The position numbers and the translations under genes were made by a program. A stretch of 64,000 nucleotides of DNA from Ampullimonas aquatilis (GTDB taxonomy: Bacteria; Pseudomonadota; Gammaproteobacteria; Burkholderiales; Burkholderiaceae_D), in NCBI RefSeq assembly GCF_049675895.1, contig NZ_CP183834.1, positions 3,348,001-3,412,000 on the forward strand, in the 5' to 3' direction. Of this stretch, positions 26,775 through 34,336 are shown piece after piece. The notes beneath the pieces are model-generated. The model was not told where the DNA came from. It worked only from the letters and a program-made list of their open reading frames with translations, and ran no database searches. How positions within the stretch are numbered: the first letter of the stretch is position 1; each line of letters opens with the position of its first letter.

Positions 26775-26905
26775 TTGGTGCACACATTTCATACGCGCAC
26801 CAATAACAGTCTTTTTTCAATTTCCTGCTTGGAATTCCGCACCAACAAAATAAAAAGAGTGCGCCATTTTCCTTTTCAATGGCGATTGAAATTATTTTGC
26901 ACCAA
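26775..26905. promoter_or_regulatory. Cluster of four GCACCAA/TTGGTGC heptamers
   Basis: TTGGTGC occurs at 26775-26781 and GCACCAA at 26797-26803, 26839-26845 and 26899-26905. The first pair forms an inverted repeat with starts 22 bp apart. The next spacing is 42 bp, so three sites lie nearly on one helix face. The core resembles NtrC half-sites (GCACCA/TGGTGC), though the arm order of the first pair is reversed relative to the classical site. They lie about 180-310 bp upstream of the inferred urtA RNA start. Confidence 0.55.
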
Positions 26906-26920
26906 AGAAGGGAAGCAAAA

Positions 26921-28024
26921 ATGATGTATGACACCACGCCTGATAAATTAGCAACAACACTCCCTCGCTCACCAAAAAGTGTCATAGCGGCCAAACCAGT
27001 CAACCTTGCACTGCAAGGGGGCGGCTCTCATGGTGCATTTACCTGGGGCGTGCTGGATGCCTTGCTTGAGTCCGGCGAAATTGATTTCACGAGCGTATCC
27101 GGAACCTCTGCAGGCGCAATGAATGCAGTAGTGATGAGTTATGGCCTGACTGTTGGCATGACGGAAGGTCGTGAAGCGGCACTCAACAAGGCACGTGAGG
27201 TACTGGAAAATTTTTGGCGACAGGTCAGCGTGGCGGCGGGCAATACCACTTTTCAAAGTCCCATCCTGTCGAGTCCAATCTTCAACAATCCTTTAACCGA
27301 ATGGGCCAAAGCGCAATCCAGTCATTTTGATCTGTTTACGCGCATGATCTCGCCCTACCAGTTCAATCCACTCAACATCAACCCATTGCGTACTGTGCTG
27401 GAGCGTACGGTGGACTTTGAGTTATTGCGTAAAAAATGTCCGATTGATCTGCACATCTGTGCAACTCACATTAAATCAGGCAAGGCCAGGATTTTCACCA
27501 ATAAAGAAATCAATGCCGATACCGTGATGGCCTCGGCCTGTTTACCTTTTCTGTTTCAGGCAGTCGAGATTGAAGGCGAACACTATTGGGACGGCGGCTA
27601 TACCGGCAACCCCCCTCTGTTTCCCCTGTTTACCAACAAAGAATCAATGGATATTTTGCTGGTACAGATCAGCCCCTTGTCTCGTGAAGATATTCCGAGT
27701 TCTGTCGCCGAGATTGTCGATCGCGCCAATGAGATCAGTTTCAATATGCCACTCCTGGCCGAATTACGTGCCATTAACTTTGTGGTGCGCCAACTGGAAC
27801 AAAAGAATCTGCCTCGTGAAACCTATCGATCAATCCGCATGCACGTGATTGAAGCCGCCAAAACCATGCAATCCTATTCGGCAGACAGCAAGCTGAAAAC
27901 CGACTGGTCGTTTTTATGCGAACTGCGCGATCTGGGACGAGAAACGGCTAAAAACTGGCTGAAAAAACATCGCGACAATCTGGGCGTGATTTCCACCATG
28001 GATATTGCCAAACATCTTCGTTAA
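26921..28024 (+). CDS. Patatin-like phospholipase
   Basis: The ATG at 26921 is chosen because GAAGGGAAG lies 7-15 bases upstream; the frame is open earlier. The 367-residue protein has the oxyanion loop GGGSHGAFTWGVLD near residue 37, the serine nucleophile in GTSAGAMNAVV and the catalytic Asp in WDGGYTGNPPL, a Ser-Asp dyad. No signal peptide is seen, so it is probably cytosolic or membrane-associated and acts on acyl lipids. Size and motifs fit the bacterial patatin group often found with polyhydroxyalkanoate genes, but none are here. It is divergent from urtA; one GCACCAA heptamer lies just before its ribosome-binding site. Confidence 0.88.
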   Translation: MMYDTTPDKLATTLPRSPKSVIAAKPVNLALQGGGSHGAFTWGVLDALLESGEIDFTSVSGTSAGAMNAVVMSYGLTVGMTEGREAALNKAREVLENFWRQVSVAAGNTTFQSPILSSPIFNNPLTEWAKAQSSHFDLFTRMISPYQFNPLNINPLRTVLERTVDFELLRKKCPIDLHICATHIKSGKARIFTNKEINADTVMASACLPFLFQAVEIEGEHYWDGGYTGNPPLFPLFTNKESMDILLVQISPLSREDIPSSVAEIVDRANEISFNMPLLAELRAINFVVRQLEQKNLPRETYRSIRMHVIEAAKTMQSYSADSKLKTDWSFLCELRDLGRETAKNWLKKHRDNLGVISTMDIAKHLR

Positions 28025-28069
28025 GCCAGATTGAACATGGCAGGCTCAACACACTTGCCAAATGCTCAA

Positions 28070-28139
28070 TTACTCCAGTAGTGTATTTATAAATAATCAA
28101 TAAATACGCACCTGACAAGCCAAAAATGGCATGTACTCC
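28070..28139 (+). repeat. 71-bp intergenic repeat, copy 3
   Basis: This 70-bp copy is close to consensus: TTACTCCAGTAGTGTATTT, then CAATAAATACGCAC at 28098-28111, ending TGTACTCC. An internal inverted repeat, GTATTTAT with ATAAATAC around nine bases, is perfect here. It starts 46 bp after the patatin stop on the same strand. Confidence 0.85.
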
Positions 28140-28159
28140 TATAAAGTACATGCCATTTT
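28123..28159 (+). terminator. Perfect 15-bp hairpin overlapping repeat copy 3
   Basis: AAAATGGCATGTACT (28123-28137) pairs perfectly with its complement at 28145-28159 around a 7-base loop. The right arm ends in TTTT, so it could terminate the upstream patatin transcript, although no separate long T-tract follows. The left arm is the 3' end of the intergenic repeat and the right arm lies outside it. Confidence 0.6.
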
Positions 28160-28272
28160 GAGATTCTTGCGCTGGTTTTACCGAATGACTCATCGCTGCA
28201 CGCATTGTCATCATGGCAAGATAAGCTTTTAAAAACTGGCTTTTACAATCTACCTTGTCGCCATTCACCGCC

Positions 28273-31026
28273 ATGCCATTTCAAATACACAATGCTCGCA
28301 CTCATTTACCGACTTTAGGCCGACCAACCAAGACCTTGGCAAAGGTCTTATTGTCTCGGCTCGCTTTCAGTATTTCTGCCGCACCAGGCAAGCTGACTCA
28401 ATCGATGGCTCAGTGGTTGGCATTACCGATCATCCTCACTGGCTGCACGATTTGGTCAGCCTCTTCCACAGCGCTCAAGCCACAGACGACTACAGCAACC
28501 GGAACCACACTCATCGGGCGTGCTCTATTACCCGCAGCGACTTTTGCCAAGGGGCCCGTTTCCGGGCAATATTTGGGTAAAACGACGATCAACGGGCAAG
28601 CACTGCCCTTTGCCAGCCAACCAGTCCAGGGATTTTCTGCGATGCTTGATAATCATGACGGCAGTTTTCTTGCGATGACCGACAATGGTTATGGTGCCCT
28701 GGAAAATTCGGCCGACTTTCATCTGCGCGTCTATACCATTCGACCCGACTTTCAAGGCCAGTCGGCCTGGTCTTCCATCAACACCCATCAACCTGCTACC
28801 GACAACGTCAAGATAGAAAGTTTTTTTGAACTGCGTGATCCACAGCAGCATATCCCCTTTGCCATCACCCAGCACTTCAGTCGCGAACGCATTTTGACCG
28901 GTGCCGATTTTGATATCGAATCCATGCAGCGCAGCACCGATGGCACGCTCTGGTTTGGCGATGAATTTGGTCCCTTTCTTTTACATACCGATGCACAAGG
29001 CGTGGTGCTGGAACCACCCATCAGCCTGCCCGACTTTGCTCATGCAGGCCAAACCATTCGCTCGCCACAAAATCCCTTCAACGAAGAAGGTGCCACACTG
29101 CGCATCATGAATGCGGTGCGCTATCATGCCCAACAACATGGCAATCAACAGCCGCCGGTGTTCTCACCGCACCATGTGTTACTGGCTTTGCCCGAGACCG
29201 CGTCAGGTATGGCCGATGAGTCCAATCCAGCGCGACTCAGCAACAACCCCGACCACCCCAACCATCATTACGCCCGTGGTCAGCACCCGCAACCCGGTTT
29301 GATAGCAGCCGCTTCCGACATATTTGAACTGGTCCAAATCAAGGCGGCTGGCTATCCCGTCATCACCTGGACAGTGAATGATCCGGTGCGCATGCAAGCC
29401 CTTTTGCAAGCTGGCGTCAGTGGCATGATTTCGGATCGGCCCGATCTGCTCTGGCAGGTGCTGAGTCAATTTGAACAGGGCAAGTTGCTCGATGAGCATG
29501 GCCTCATCGACCCACAGCGTTTTGATGCCCAAGGCCATCGTGGTGGTCGTGATTTACGGCCCGAAAACACCCTGCCCGCCTTTGAGGTAGCGCTCGACAA
29601 TTTGATGAACACGATTGAAACCGATAGTGGCATCAGCGCCGATGGTGTGCCCATGCTGATGCACGATCCGTATTTGCAGGCCAGCAAATGTCGTCGCCTG
29701 GATGGTCAGCCCTATTTAGCAACGCATGAACAGCTCATTAAAAACCTCACCCAACATGAACTGCAAACCCGCTTTATCTGCGACAAGCTGATTCGTGGTG
29801 CGAGCCAGCGCAATGATCCGAGCTTATCGCCAGTGGCCAATTTGCTTGCCAAACGCAAGGGCTATCACAGCATCTACCTCATGCCGAGCCTGCAAGACTT
29901 GTTTGACCTGGTGCAGGTCTATGCTGATTACTACCAGCATGGTGCGGGCAAAAGCCATCCGCAAGCCCGCTTGCGTGCACTGAATGCGCAACGGGTGCGC
30001 TTTAATATCGAAACCAAAATCAATCCACGTCAAGATACCGATCAACATGGCCGATCTTATCGCGACCGGACTGTCGCCTACGACATAATGGCCGATGCCT
30101 TGATCAAGGTCATCACCAGCAACGGTATGCAAACTCGTGCCGATATTCAAAGTTTCGATTTCCGTACGCTACTGCATGTACAGACCAAGGCATCGGCAAT
30201 TCGCACCGTCTATTTATTTGGCGACGCACCCATTTATGACGACCCCCGGCAAACCGATGATGGCACCAATCTGCAGGATGAACATGGTGCCAACACGCCC
30301 TGGCTGGCAGGTTTGCCCTGGCCCTATCGCAGTACCAAAATAGGTCAGCCATTTCGTGCGCAACGCTCCGGTGGTTTTGAAGGGATGGCAATCAACCCCG
30401 ATGGCAGCAGGCTTTATCCCATGCTGGAGCTGGCCTTGACGGGGGATGACCCCAAGACCTTATTGATTCACGAGTTTGAAATTTCAACACGGCGCTATAC
30501 CGGCAGACAATTTAAATATCGGCTGGATGAACGAGGCAGCAATATAGGTGACTTCATCCTCTTTAATGAACATGAAGGGCTGGTGCTGGAACGCGACAAT
30601 AGCCAAGGTGATCTGCATGGCTTCAAGAAAGTGTTTCTGATAAAACTCGGTAAAGCTGGCGAATATGTGCAAAAAACCGAGCTGGTCGATTTGCTCAGGA
30701 TTGCCGATCCCCAATCGGCAGGAAGCCAGGGACAGACGGGTGATGTAGGCTTAAGTAACACGATCGACAACCCAGCCAGCAGCACAATCGGTGGCACCAC
30801 ACACAAGATCTTTGCCATGCCGTTTGTCACCATCGAAAGTATGGTGGTACTGGATGAACAAACGATTGCCATTGCCAATGACAATAATTTTCCGTCCAGC
30901 ATTGGCCGACATATTAACAGCCAACAAGCCGATGATACCGAAATGATTTTGATTCATCTGCCAACCCCCTTGACATTGGTCAGGCCAATGCCAAAACTCA
31001 AGGAAGCACCGACTCAAGGGAATTGA
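28273..31026 (+). CDS. Lipoprotein with esterase-like phytase domain split by a glycerophosphodiesterase-like region
   Basis: This large protein of about 917 residues has an uncertain start; the ATG at 28273 is used, and TTG 28255 or ATG 28405 are possible. LPIILTGC near residue 57 could be a lipobox. A phytase-like esterase half (about 100-300) has FSAMLDNHDGSFLAMTDNGYG and RSTDGTLWFGDEFGPFLLH. Next comes a GDPD C-terminal piece (ITWTVNDP, GVSGMISDRPD), then a GDPD N-terminal part (GHRGGRDLRPENTLPAF, MLMHDP, FNIETKINPR, IQSFDFRTL). The second phytase-like half follows (GGFEGMAINPDGSRLYP, FNEHEGLVLERDNSQGD). A role in phosphate scavenging from phosphodiesters is inference. Confidence 0.8.
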   Translation: MPFQIHNARTHLPTLGRPTKTLAKVLLSRLAFSISAAPGKLTQSMAQWLALPIILTGCTIWSASSTALKPQTTTATGTTLIGRALLPAATFAKGPVSGQYLGKTTINGQALPFASQPVQGFSAMLDNHDGSFLAMTDNGYGALENSADFHLRVYTIRPDFQGQSAWSSINTHQPATDNVKIESFFELRDPQQHIPFAITQHFSRERILTGADFDIESMQRSTDGTLWFGDEFGPFLLHTDAQGVVLEPPISLPDFAHAGQTIRSPQNPFNEEGATLRIMNAVRYHAQQHGNQQPPVFSPHHVLLALPETASGMADESNPARLSNNPDHPNHHYARGQHPQPGLIAAASDIFELVQIKAAGYPVITWTVNDPVRMQALLQAGVSGMISDRPDLLWQVLSQFEQGKLLDEHGLIDPQRFDAQGHRGGRDLRPENTLPAFEVALDNLMNTIETDSGISADGVPMLMHDPYLQASKCRRLDGQPYLATHEQLIKNLTQHELQTRFICDKLIRGASQRNDPSLSPVANLLAKRKGYHSIYLMPSLQDLFDLVQVYADYYQHGAGKSHPQARLRALNAQRVRFNIETKINPRQDTDQHGRSYRDRTVAYDIMADALIKVITSNGMQTRADIQSFDFRTLLHVQTKASAIRTVYLFGDAPIYDDPRQTDDGTNLQDEHGANTPWLAGLPWPYRSTKIGQPFRAQRSGGFEGMAINPDGSRLYPMLELALTGDDPKTLLIHEFEISTRRYTGRQFKYRLDERGSNIGDFILFNEHEGLVLERDNSQGDLHGFKKVFLIKLGKAGEYVQKTELVDLLRIADPQSAGSQGQTGDVGLSNTIDNPASSTIGGTTHKIFAMPFVTIESMVVLDEQTIAIANDNNFPSSIGRHINSQQADDTEMILIHLPTPLTLVRPMPKLKEAPTQGN

Positions 31027-31074
31027 TCGACTCAGTGAATGACGACGTTGAGTGTTGAAATTATCCGATGGAAT

Positions 31075-31320
31075 TTAATATACGCTGCGCAGTTTATTGG
31101 CAGCCTGTTGCCATGCGAGTTCTTCTTCATTAGCGCTGGCTATTGCACCCATGGCATTGGGATTGGATTTGACTCTGAACACGGTTTTACCATCGTTGAG
31201 TGAAATTGGAAGACACTGCGCTTCTGGATAAAATCCCCGCACTACTTTTTTAAAAAAATGCACTGACATATTTTTATGTTCTGCTTTATGTTTTGAACTG
31301 GACTGCATGTATTGATTCAT
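31075..31320 (-). CDS. Small conserved-looking hypothetical protein
   Basis: I do not recognise this 81-residue protein. The ATG at 31320 is preceded by GGAAAG at a usable distance; a longer frame reaches 31371. It has a basic N-terminal third (SSKHKAEHK, FFKKVVRGF) and an acidic-helical end (ANEEELAWQQAANKLRSVY). No signal peptide or membrane segment is seen. It lies about 70 bp downstream of the Crp/Fnr gene on the same strand and may be cotranscribed. Confidence 0.5.
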   Translation of the reverse strand: MNQYMQSSSKHKAEHKNMSVHFFKKVVRGFYPEAQCLPISLNDGKTVFRVKSNPNAMGAIASANEEELAWQQAANKLRSVY

Positions 31321-31390
31321 TGTAAGTATCTTTCCACAGGAATATGATCGGTATATATCCCGATATGGCATAGGAATGCGCTGACACCAG

Positions 31391-32188
31391 CTACAACAAG
31401 GGCCGCTTGTTCAATTTGGGGCTGACATAGTGTGCGAGTTGGCTCAAGGCTTTAAGTTCCCTGATGCGTAGTCGCCCGGTATTGATTTCAAGCAACTGCC
31501 TTTGCTGCAGTTTGCGCAACGTCTTGTTGGTGTGAACCAGCGATAAGCCCAGGGCGTCGGCGATGTGTTGTTGGCTGAGTGGAAACGCCATGTCATCTTC
31601 AGGCTGTAATTGCAAGGCTTGCAAGCGATCATGCAAGTGCAATAACAGATGCGCAATTCGCTCTTCAGCGGAGCGACGTCCCACCGTTAAAAGATTGTCG
31701 TCCACCATCCGTTCTTCATAGGCACTCAGCCAGGTGATGTCATAACCCAGCTCGGGATTGGTCTGATACAAAGACCAAAGGCTGGTCTTGCTGAATTCGC
31801 ACAGCACCACATCGGTCAGGGCTGCAACACCATGCGCTGCTTGCCCACCCAATTGCTGCTGCAGACCAATCAGATCACCCGGCAAGAGAAAATTGAGGAT
31901 CTGACGCCGATCATCAGGCAACGACTTATAGCGAAACGCCCAACCCTGATACAGGGTAAAAAAATGGGTTTGTGCCTGGTTCTCCGCAATGATCGTGGCT
32001 CCGGCCTGCATGGCAACACTGCGTTGTTTACTGGCTTCGATGTAATTGATCAGATCCGGCGTTTGCCGACGAAATGCCAGATTGGCACGCAGTGGACAGG
32101 CCTGGCAAGGATAAATCGCTTGAGCTGGCTCATGCGCCTGATTAAATTGACCGACACCGAGTGGAGAATCAATTTTCTTTCTCATCAT
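31391..32188 (-). CDS. Crp/Fnr-family transcriptional regulator
   Basis: This 265-residue regulator has an N-terminal CQACPLR segment, a cyclic-nucleotide-type beta-roll (about 55-150, with FFTLYQGWAFRYKSLPDDRRQILNF-type sequence and LLPGDLIGL) and a winged helix-turn-helix (about 200-240: LSQQHIADALGLSLVHTNKTLRKL). Against FNR's four cluster cysteines it keeps CxxC and a later Cys (VVLCEFS) but has Ala-Phe where the third Cys would be. The recognition helix lacks the ExxSR of FNR, so the DNA target differs. It is divergent from the BLUF gene, with a 10-bp palindrome between them. Confidence 0.9.
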   Translation of the reverse strand: MMRKKIDSPLGVGQFNQAHEPAQAIYPCQACPLRANLAFRRQTPDLINYIEASKQRSVAMQAGATIIAENQAQTHFFTLYQGWAFRYKSLPDDRRQILNFLLPGDLIGLQQQLGGQAAHGVAALTDVVLCEFSKTSLWSLYQTNPELGYDITWLSAYEERMVDDNLLTVGRRSAEERIAHLLLHLHDRLQALQLQPEDDMAFPLSQQHIADALGLSLVHTNKTLRKLQQRQLLEINTGRLRIRELKALSQLAHYVSPKLNKRPLL

Positions 32189-32232
32189 GATTGCCAGGAA
32201 ATGAATGAGCTTTCAGTTTCTCAGGCATTTTT

Positions 32233-32261
32233 TTGACATGTCATAGGACATAGAGGATTAG
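32233..32261 (+). promoter_or_regulatory. Possible promoter with palindrome TGACATGTCA
   Basis: TTGACA at 32233-32238 is a perfect -35 box; 17 bp later the -10 is poor (GATTAG). The 10-bp perfect palindrome TGACATGTCA (32234-32243) overlaps it. In a divergent region next to a Crp/Fnr gene this is a candidate operator, for example for autoregulation. That is inference. Confidence 0.35.
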
Positions 32262-32329
32262 CCACTTTTCAGTTATCCTTTGATCTCGTAGGAAATAGCT
32301 GACAACATTGAATAACAAGGGAGCACTTT

Positions 32330-32725
32330 ATGACTGACATTTATCAGTTGATTTACTTTAGTGAATTGGCGCCCCCCACCAGAGCGATGGAAGTCGCCAA
32401 GATAGTGAAGACGGCACGTAGCAATAACGCAAAACTTAATATCACCGGGATTTTGATTTTTGATGGACAACATTTCTGTCAATTACTTGAAGGTGACAAA
32501 ACCCACGTCGCCACACTGATGAACACCATCATGACAGATCCAAGGCATCACGAGTTGCATATTGCACATCAGGCTATCAGCGCAGATGGCCGCCACTTCA
32601 AGGATTGGTTCATGGCCTATGGTCTGGCGCAGAATGAAGCGCTGTTAAGAGAACTGGCCACATTCAGCAATATGGATTGCCTCAGGCAATTGCTTGCCAT
32701 CGTGCCGGATCTTGACATTGCTTAA
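32330..32725 (+). CDS. BLUF-domain blue-light photoreceptor
   Basis: This 131-residue protein is almost entirely a BLUF domain, which binds FAD and responds to blue light. Key positions are visible: Tyr in IYQLIYFSELA, Asn-x4-Ile-Thr-Gly in NNAKLNITGIL, Gln in FCQLLEG, DPRHHEL and Trp in FKDWFMAYG. Together these form the flavin hydrogen-bond switch. No output domain is attached, so it should signal by protein contact. GGGAGC lies upstream of the ATG. The divergent Crp/Fnr regulator is a possible partner; this is inference. Confidence 0.93.
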   Translation: MTDIYQLIYFSELAPPTRAMEVAKIVKTARSNNAKLNITGILIFDGQHFCQLLEGDKTHVATLMNTIMTDPRHHELHIAHQAISADGRHFKDWFMAYGLAQNEALLRELATFSNMDCLRQLLAIVPDLDIA

Positions 32726-32804
32726 GGCAATGGCCTCTCAATCTGTTCAAACATTCGTCAAGGCCAGTCTTTATTTTTTTAATCAACGATGTCATACAAA
32801 AACA

Positions 32805-32875
32805 TATACTACCCATATGTATAAATAATGAATCAATATTTACGTACTTAACTGGCCAATATTGGCACATACTCC
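32805..32875 (+). repeat. 71-bp intergenic repeat, copy 4
   Basis: This 71-bp copy starts TATACTACCCATATGTATAA, has TCAATATTTACGTAC in the centre, contains the palindrome GGCCAATATTGGC-like sequence and ends CATACTCC. It lies about 80 bp after the BLUF gene on the same strand, inside the 369-bp gap before the RND adaptor. I see nothing else clear in the rest of that gap. Confidence 0.8.
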
Positions 32876-33094
32876 ACTGATTCATCTCATTAATTCACCC
32901 CATTGATTTAAGCGAAAACCATCATTTTTCGCCACGCCAGCAGCATCAACACAAGCGGTAAAAAAGTCGTCTATTGTGTTGGCAACCTTCGATCCCCCAC
33001 ACAGTCTGATAGTCATTGAGCTCAATGCCCGCTAAGATGCCACCATTTGATTTGGCTATTTAAGGTCGCTCCAATAACAATATAGAAAGTGCGC

Positions 33095-34336
33095 ATGTCT
33101 TTTCCCAGCAAATTTGCCTTGCTAGCCCTGCTGGCCGCAGGCCTTGGCTATGGCGGATATCACTATCTCAACCATCGTCATGATGATTCAGCAGCTCCAG
33201 CAACCCAAGCAAGTAAAACCGATCCCGCGACGACGCAACGTCCTCCTGTCAATGTCAAACTCGCCACCATTGAGCAACATGATGTGCCCATCCTGTTTGA
33301 TGCCACCGGTCATGTCACGCCGTTGGTCAGCGTTGAAGTCAGGCCACAAGTGGCAGGCGTGATTGCTTCGATTAATTTTCATGAAGGCGATGTAATTAAG
33401 GTAGGTCAGGCTTTGTTCAAGCTCAATGATGCGGCCGAACAAGCCAGTCTGGTGAAAGCCCGCGCGCAACTGGAGCGTGACAAGACCCAGCTCACCATTG
33501 CGCAGCGCACGCTGGAGCGCAATCAATCATTGGTGGCGCAAAACTTTATTGCACCCAGCGCCCTGGATACAGTCCAGGCTAATGTGGATTCATTACAAGG
33601 CGCGGTGCAGGTTGATCAGGCTGCACTGATCTCAGCCCAAGTTGATTTAAGTTATAAAACCATCAAGGCCACCGTGAACGGTCGAGCGGGCGCAGTCGAC
33701 ATCAAACCCGGCTCGCTGGTCCAACCCACCATGACTGCGCCGATGGTCATCATCAGCCAGCTTGATCCCGTCGCCATTACCTATACCTTGCCAGAAAGCT
33801 CACTGGAACAATTATTCAAAGCCAAAGACAGCGGCACACTGCAGGTCAGCGTTAAATCCAGCAATGGCAAAATATTAACCGGCAAACTCTTTTTCATTGA
33901 TAACACAGTCGATGCCAGCACCGGCACTATCAAACTCAAGGCACAATTTGATAACCCTGCTCAGGCGCTCTGGCCGGGCAGCTTCATCAACGTCACCACC
34001 CAGGCCGGTATACGCAAAAACGCCTTGACGGTACCCGCCACCGCCATATTGAACGGCCCGGATGGCCGCTTTATTTATGTACAGGAAGCCAGTGCCGATG
34101 GCACCAATATCGTCATGCCTCATCCGGTCAGCCTGACCAAGGTACAGGATGGCAATGCCATTTTTGCTGCCTCCAAAAATGATGTGCAAGTTGGCCAGGC
34201 AGCAGTGATTGAAGGTGGTATCAACCTGCGCAAGGGTGATCGCATTAACTCAGGCAGTAACAACGCCTCACCCGAAGCCAGGCAAGTTGGCAATGTCAGT
34301 ACGGTCAGCAGCAACCCCACCAAAACAGCGCCATGA
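33095..34336 (+). CDS. RND efflux periplasmic adaptor (membrane-fusion protein)
   Basis: This 413-residue protein from ATG 33095 (a GTG lies two codons earlier) has an N-terminal membrane anchor or signal (FALLALLAAGLGYGGY). The lipoyl/barrel-sandwich halves (VEVRPQVAGVIASINFHEGDVIKVGQ and LSYKTIKATVNGRAG types) flank a helical hairpin (about 105-175), with beta-barrel and membrane-proximal domains after. It bridges inner-membrane pump and outer-membrane channel. The overlap with the pump gene (ATGA, 34333-34336) shows coupling. It resembles MdtA-type adaptors. No outer-membrane channel gene is nearby. Confidence 0.93.
   Translation: MSFPSKFALLALLAAGLGYGGYHYLNHRHDDSAAPATQASKTDPATTQRPPVNVKLATIEQHDVPILFDATGHVTPLVSVEVRPQVAGVIASINFHEGDVIKVGQALFKLNDAAEQASLVKARAQLERDKTQLTIAQRTLERNQSLVAQNFIAPSALDTVQANVDSLQGAVQVDQAALISAQVDLSYKTIKATVNGRAGAVDIKPGSLVQPTMTAPMVIISQLDPVAITYTLPESSLEQLFKAKDSGTLQVSVKSSNGKILTGKLFFIDNTVDASTGTIKLKAQFDNPAQALWPGSFINVTTQAGIRKNALTVPATAILNGPDGRFIYVQEASADGTNIVMPHPVSLTKVQDGNAIFAASKNDVQVGQAAVIEGGINLRKGDRINSGSNNASPEARQVGNVSTVSSNPTKTAP

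Noticed and set aside
32726..32790. Terminator after the BLUF gene (TGGCCT with AGGCCA before a T-run).
   Set aside because: Only six base pairs with a loop of about 24 bases; not convincing.
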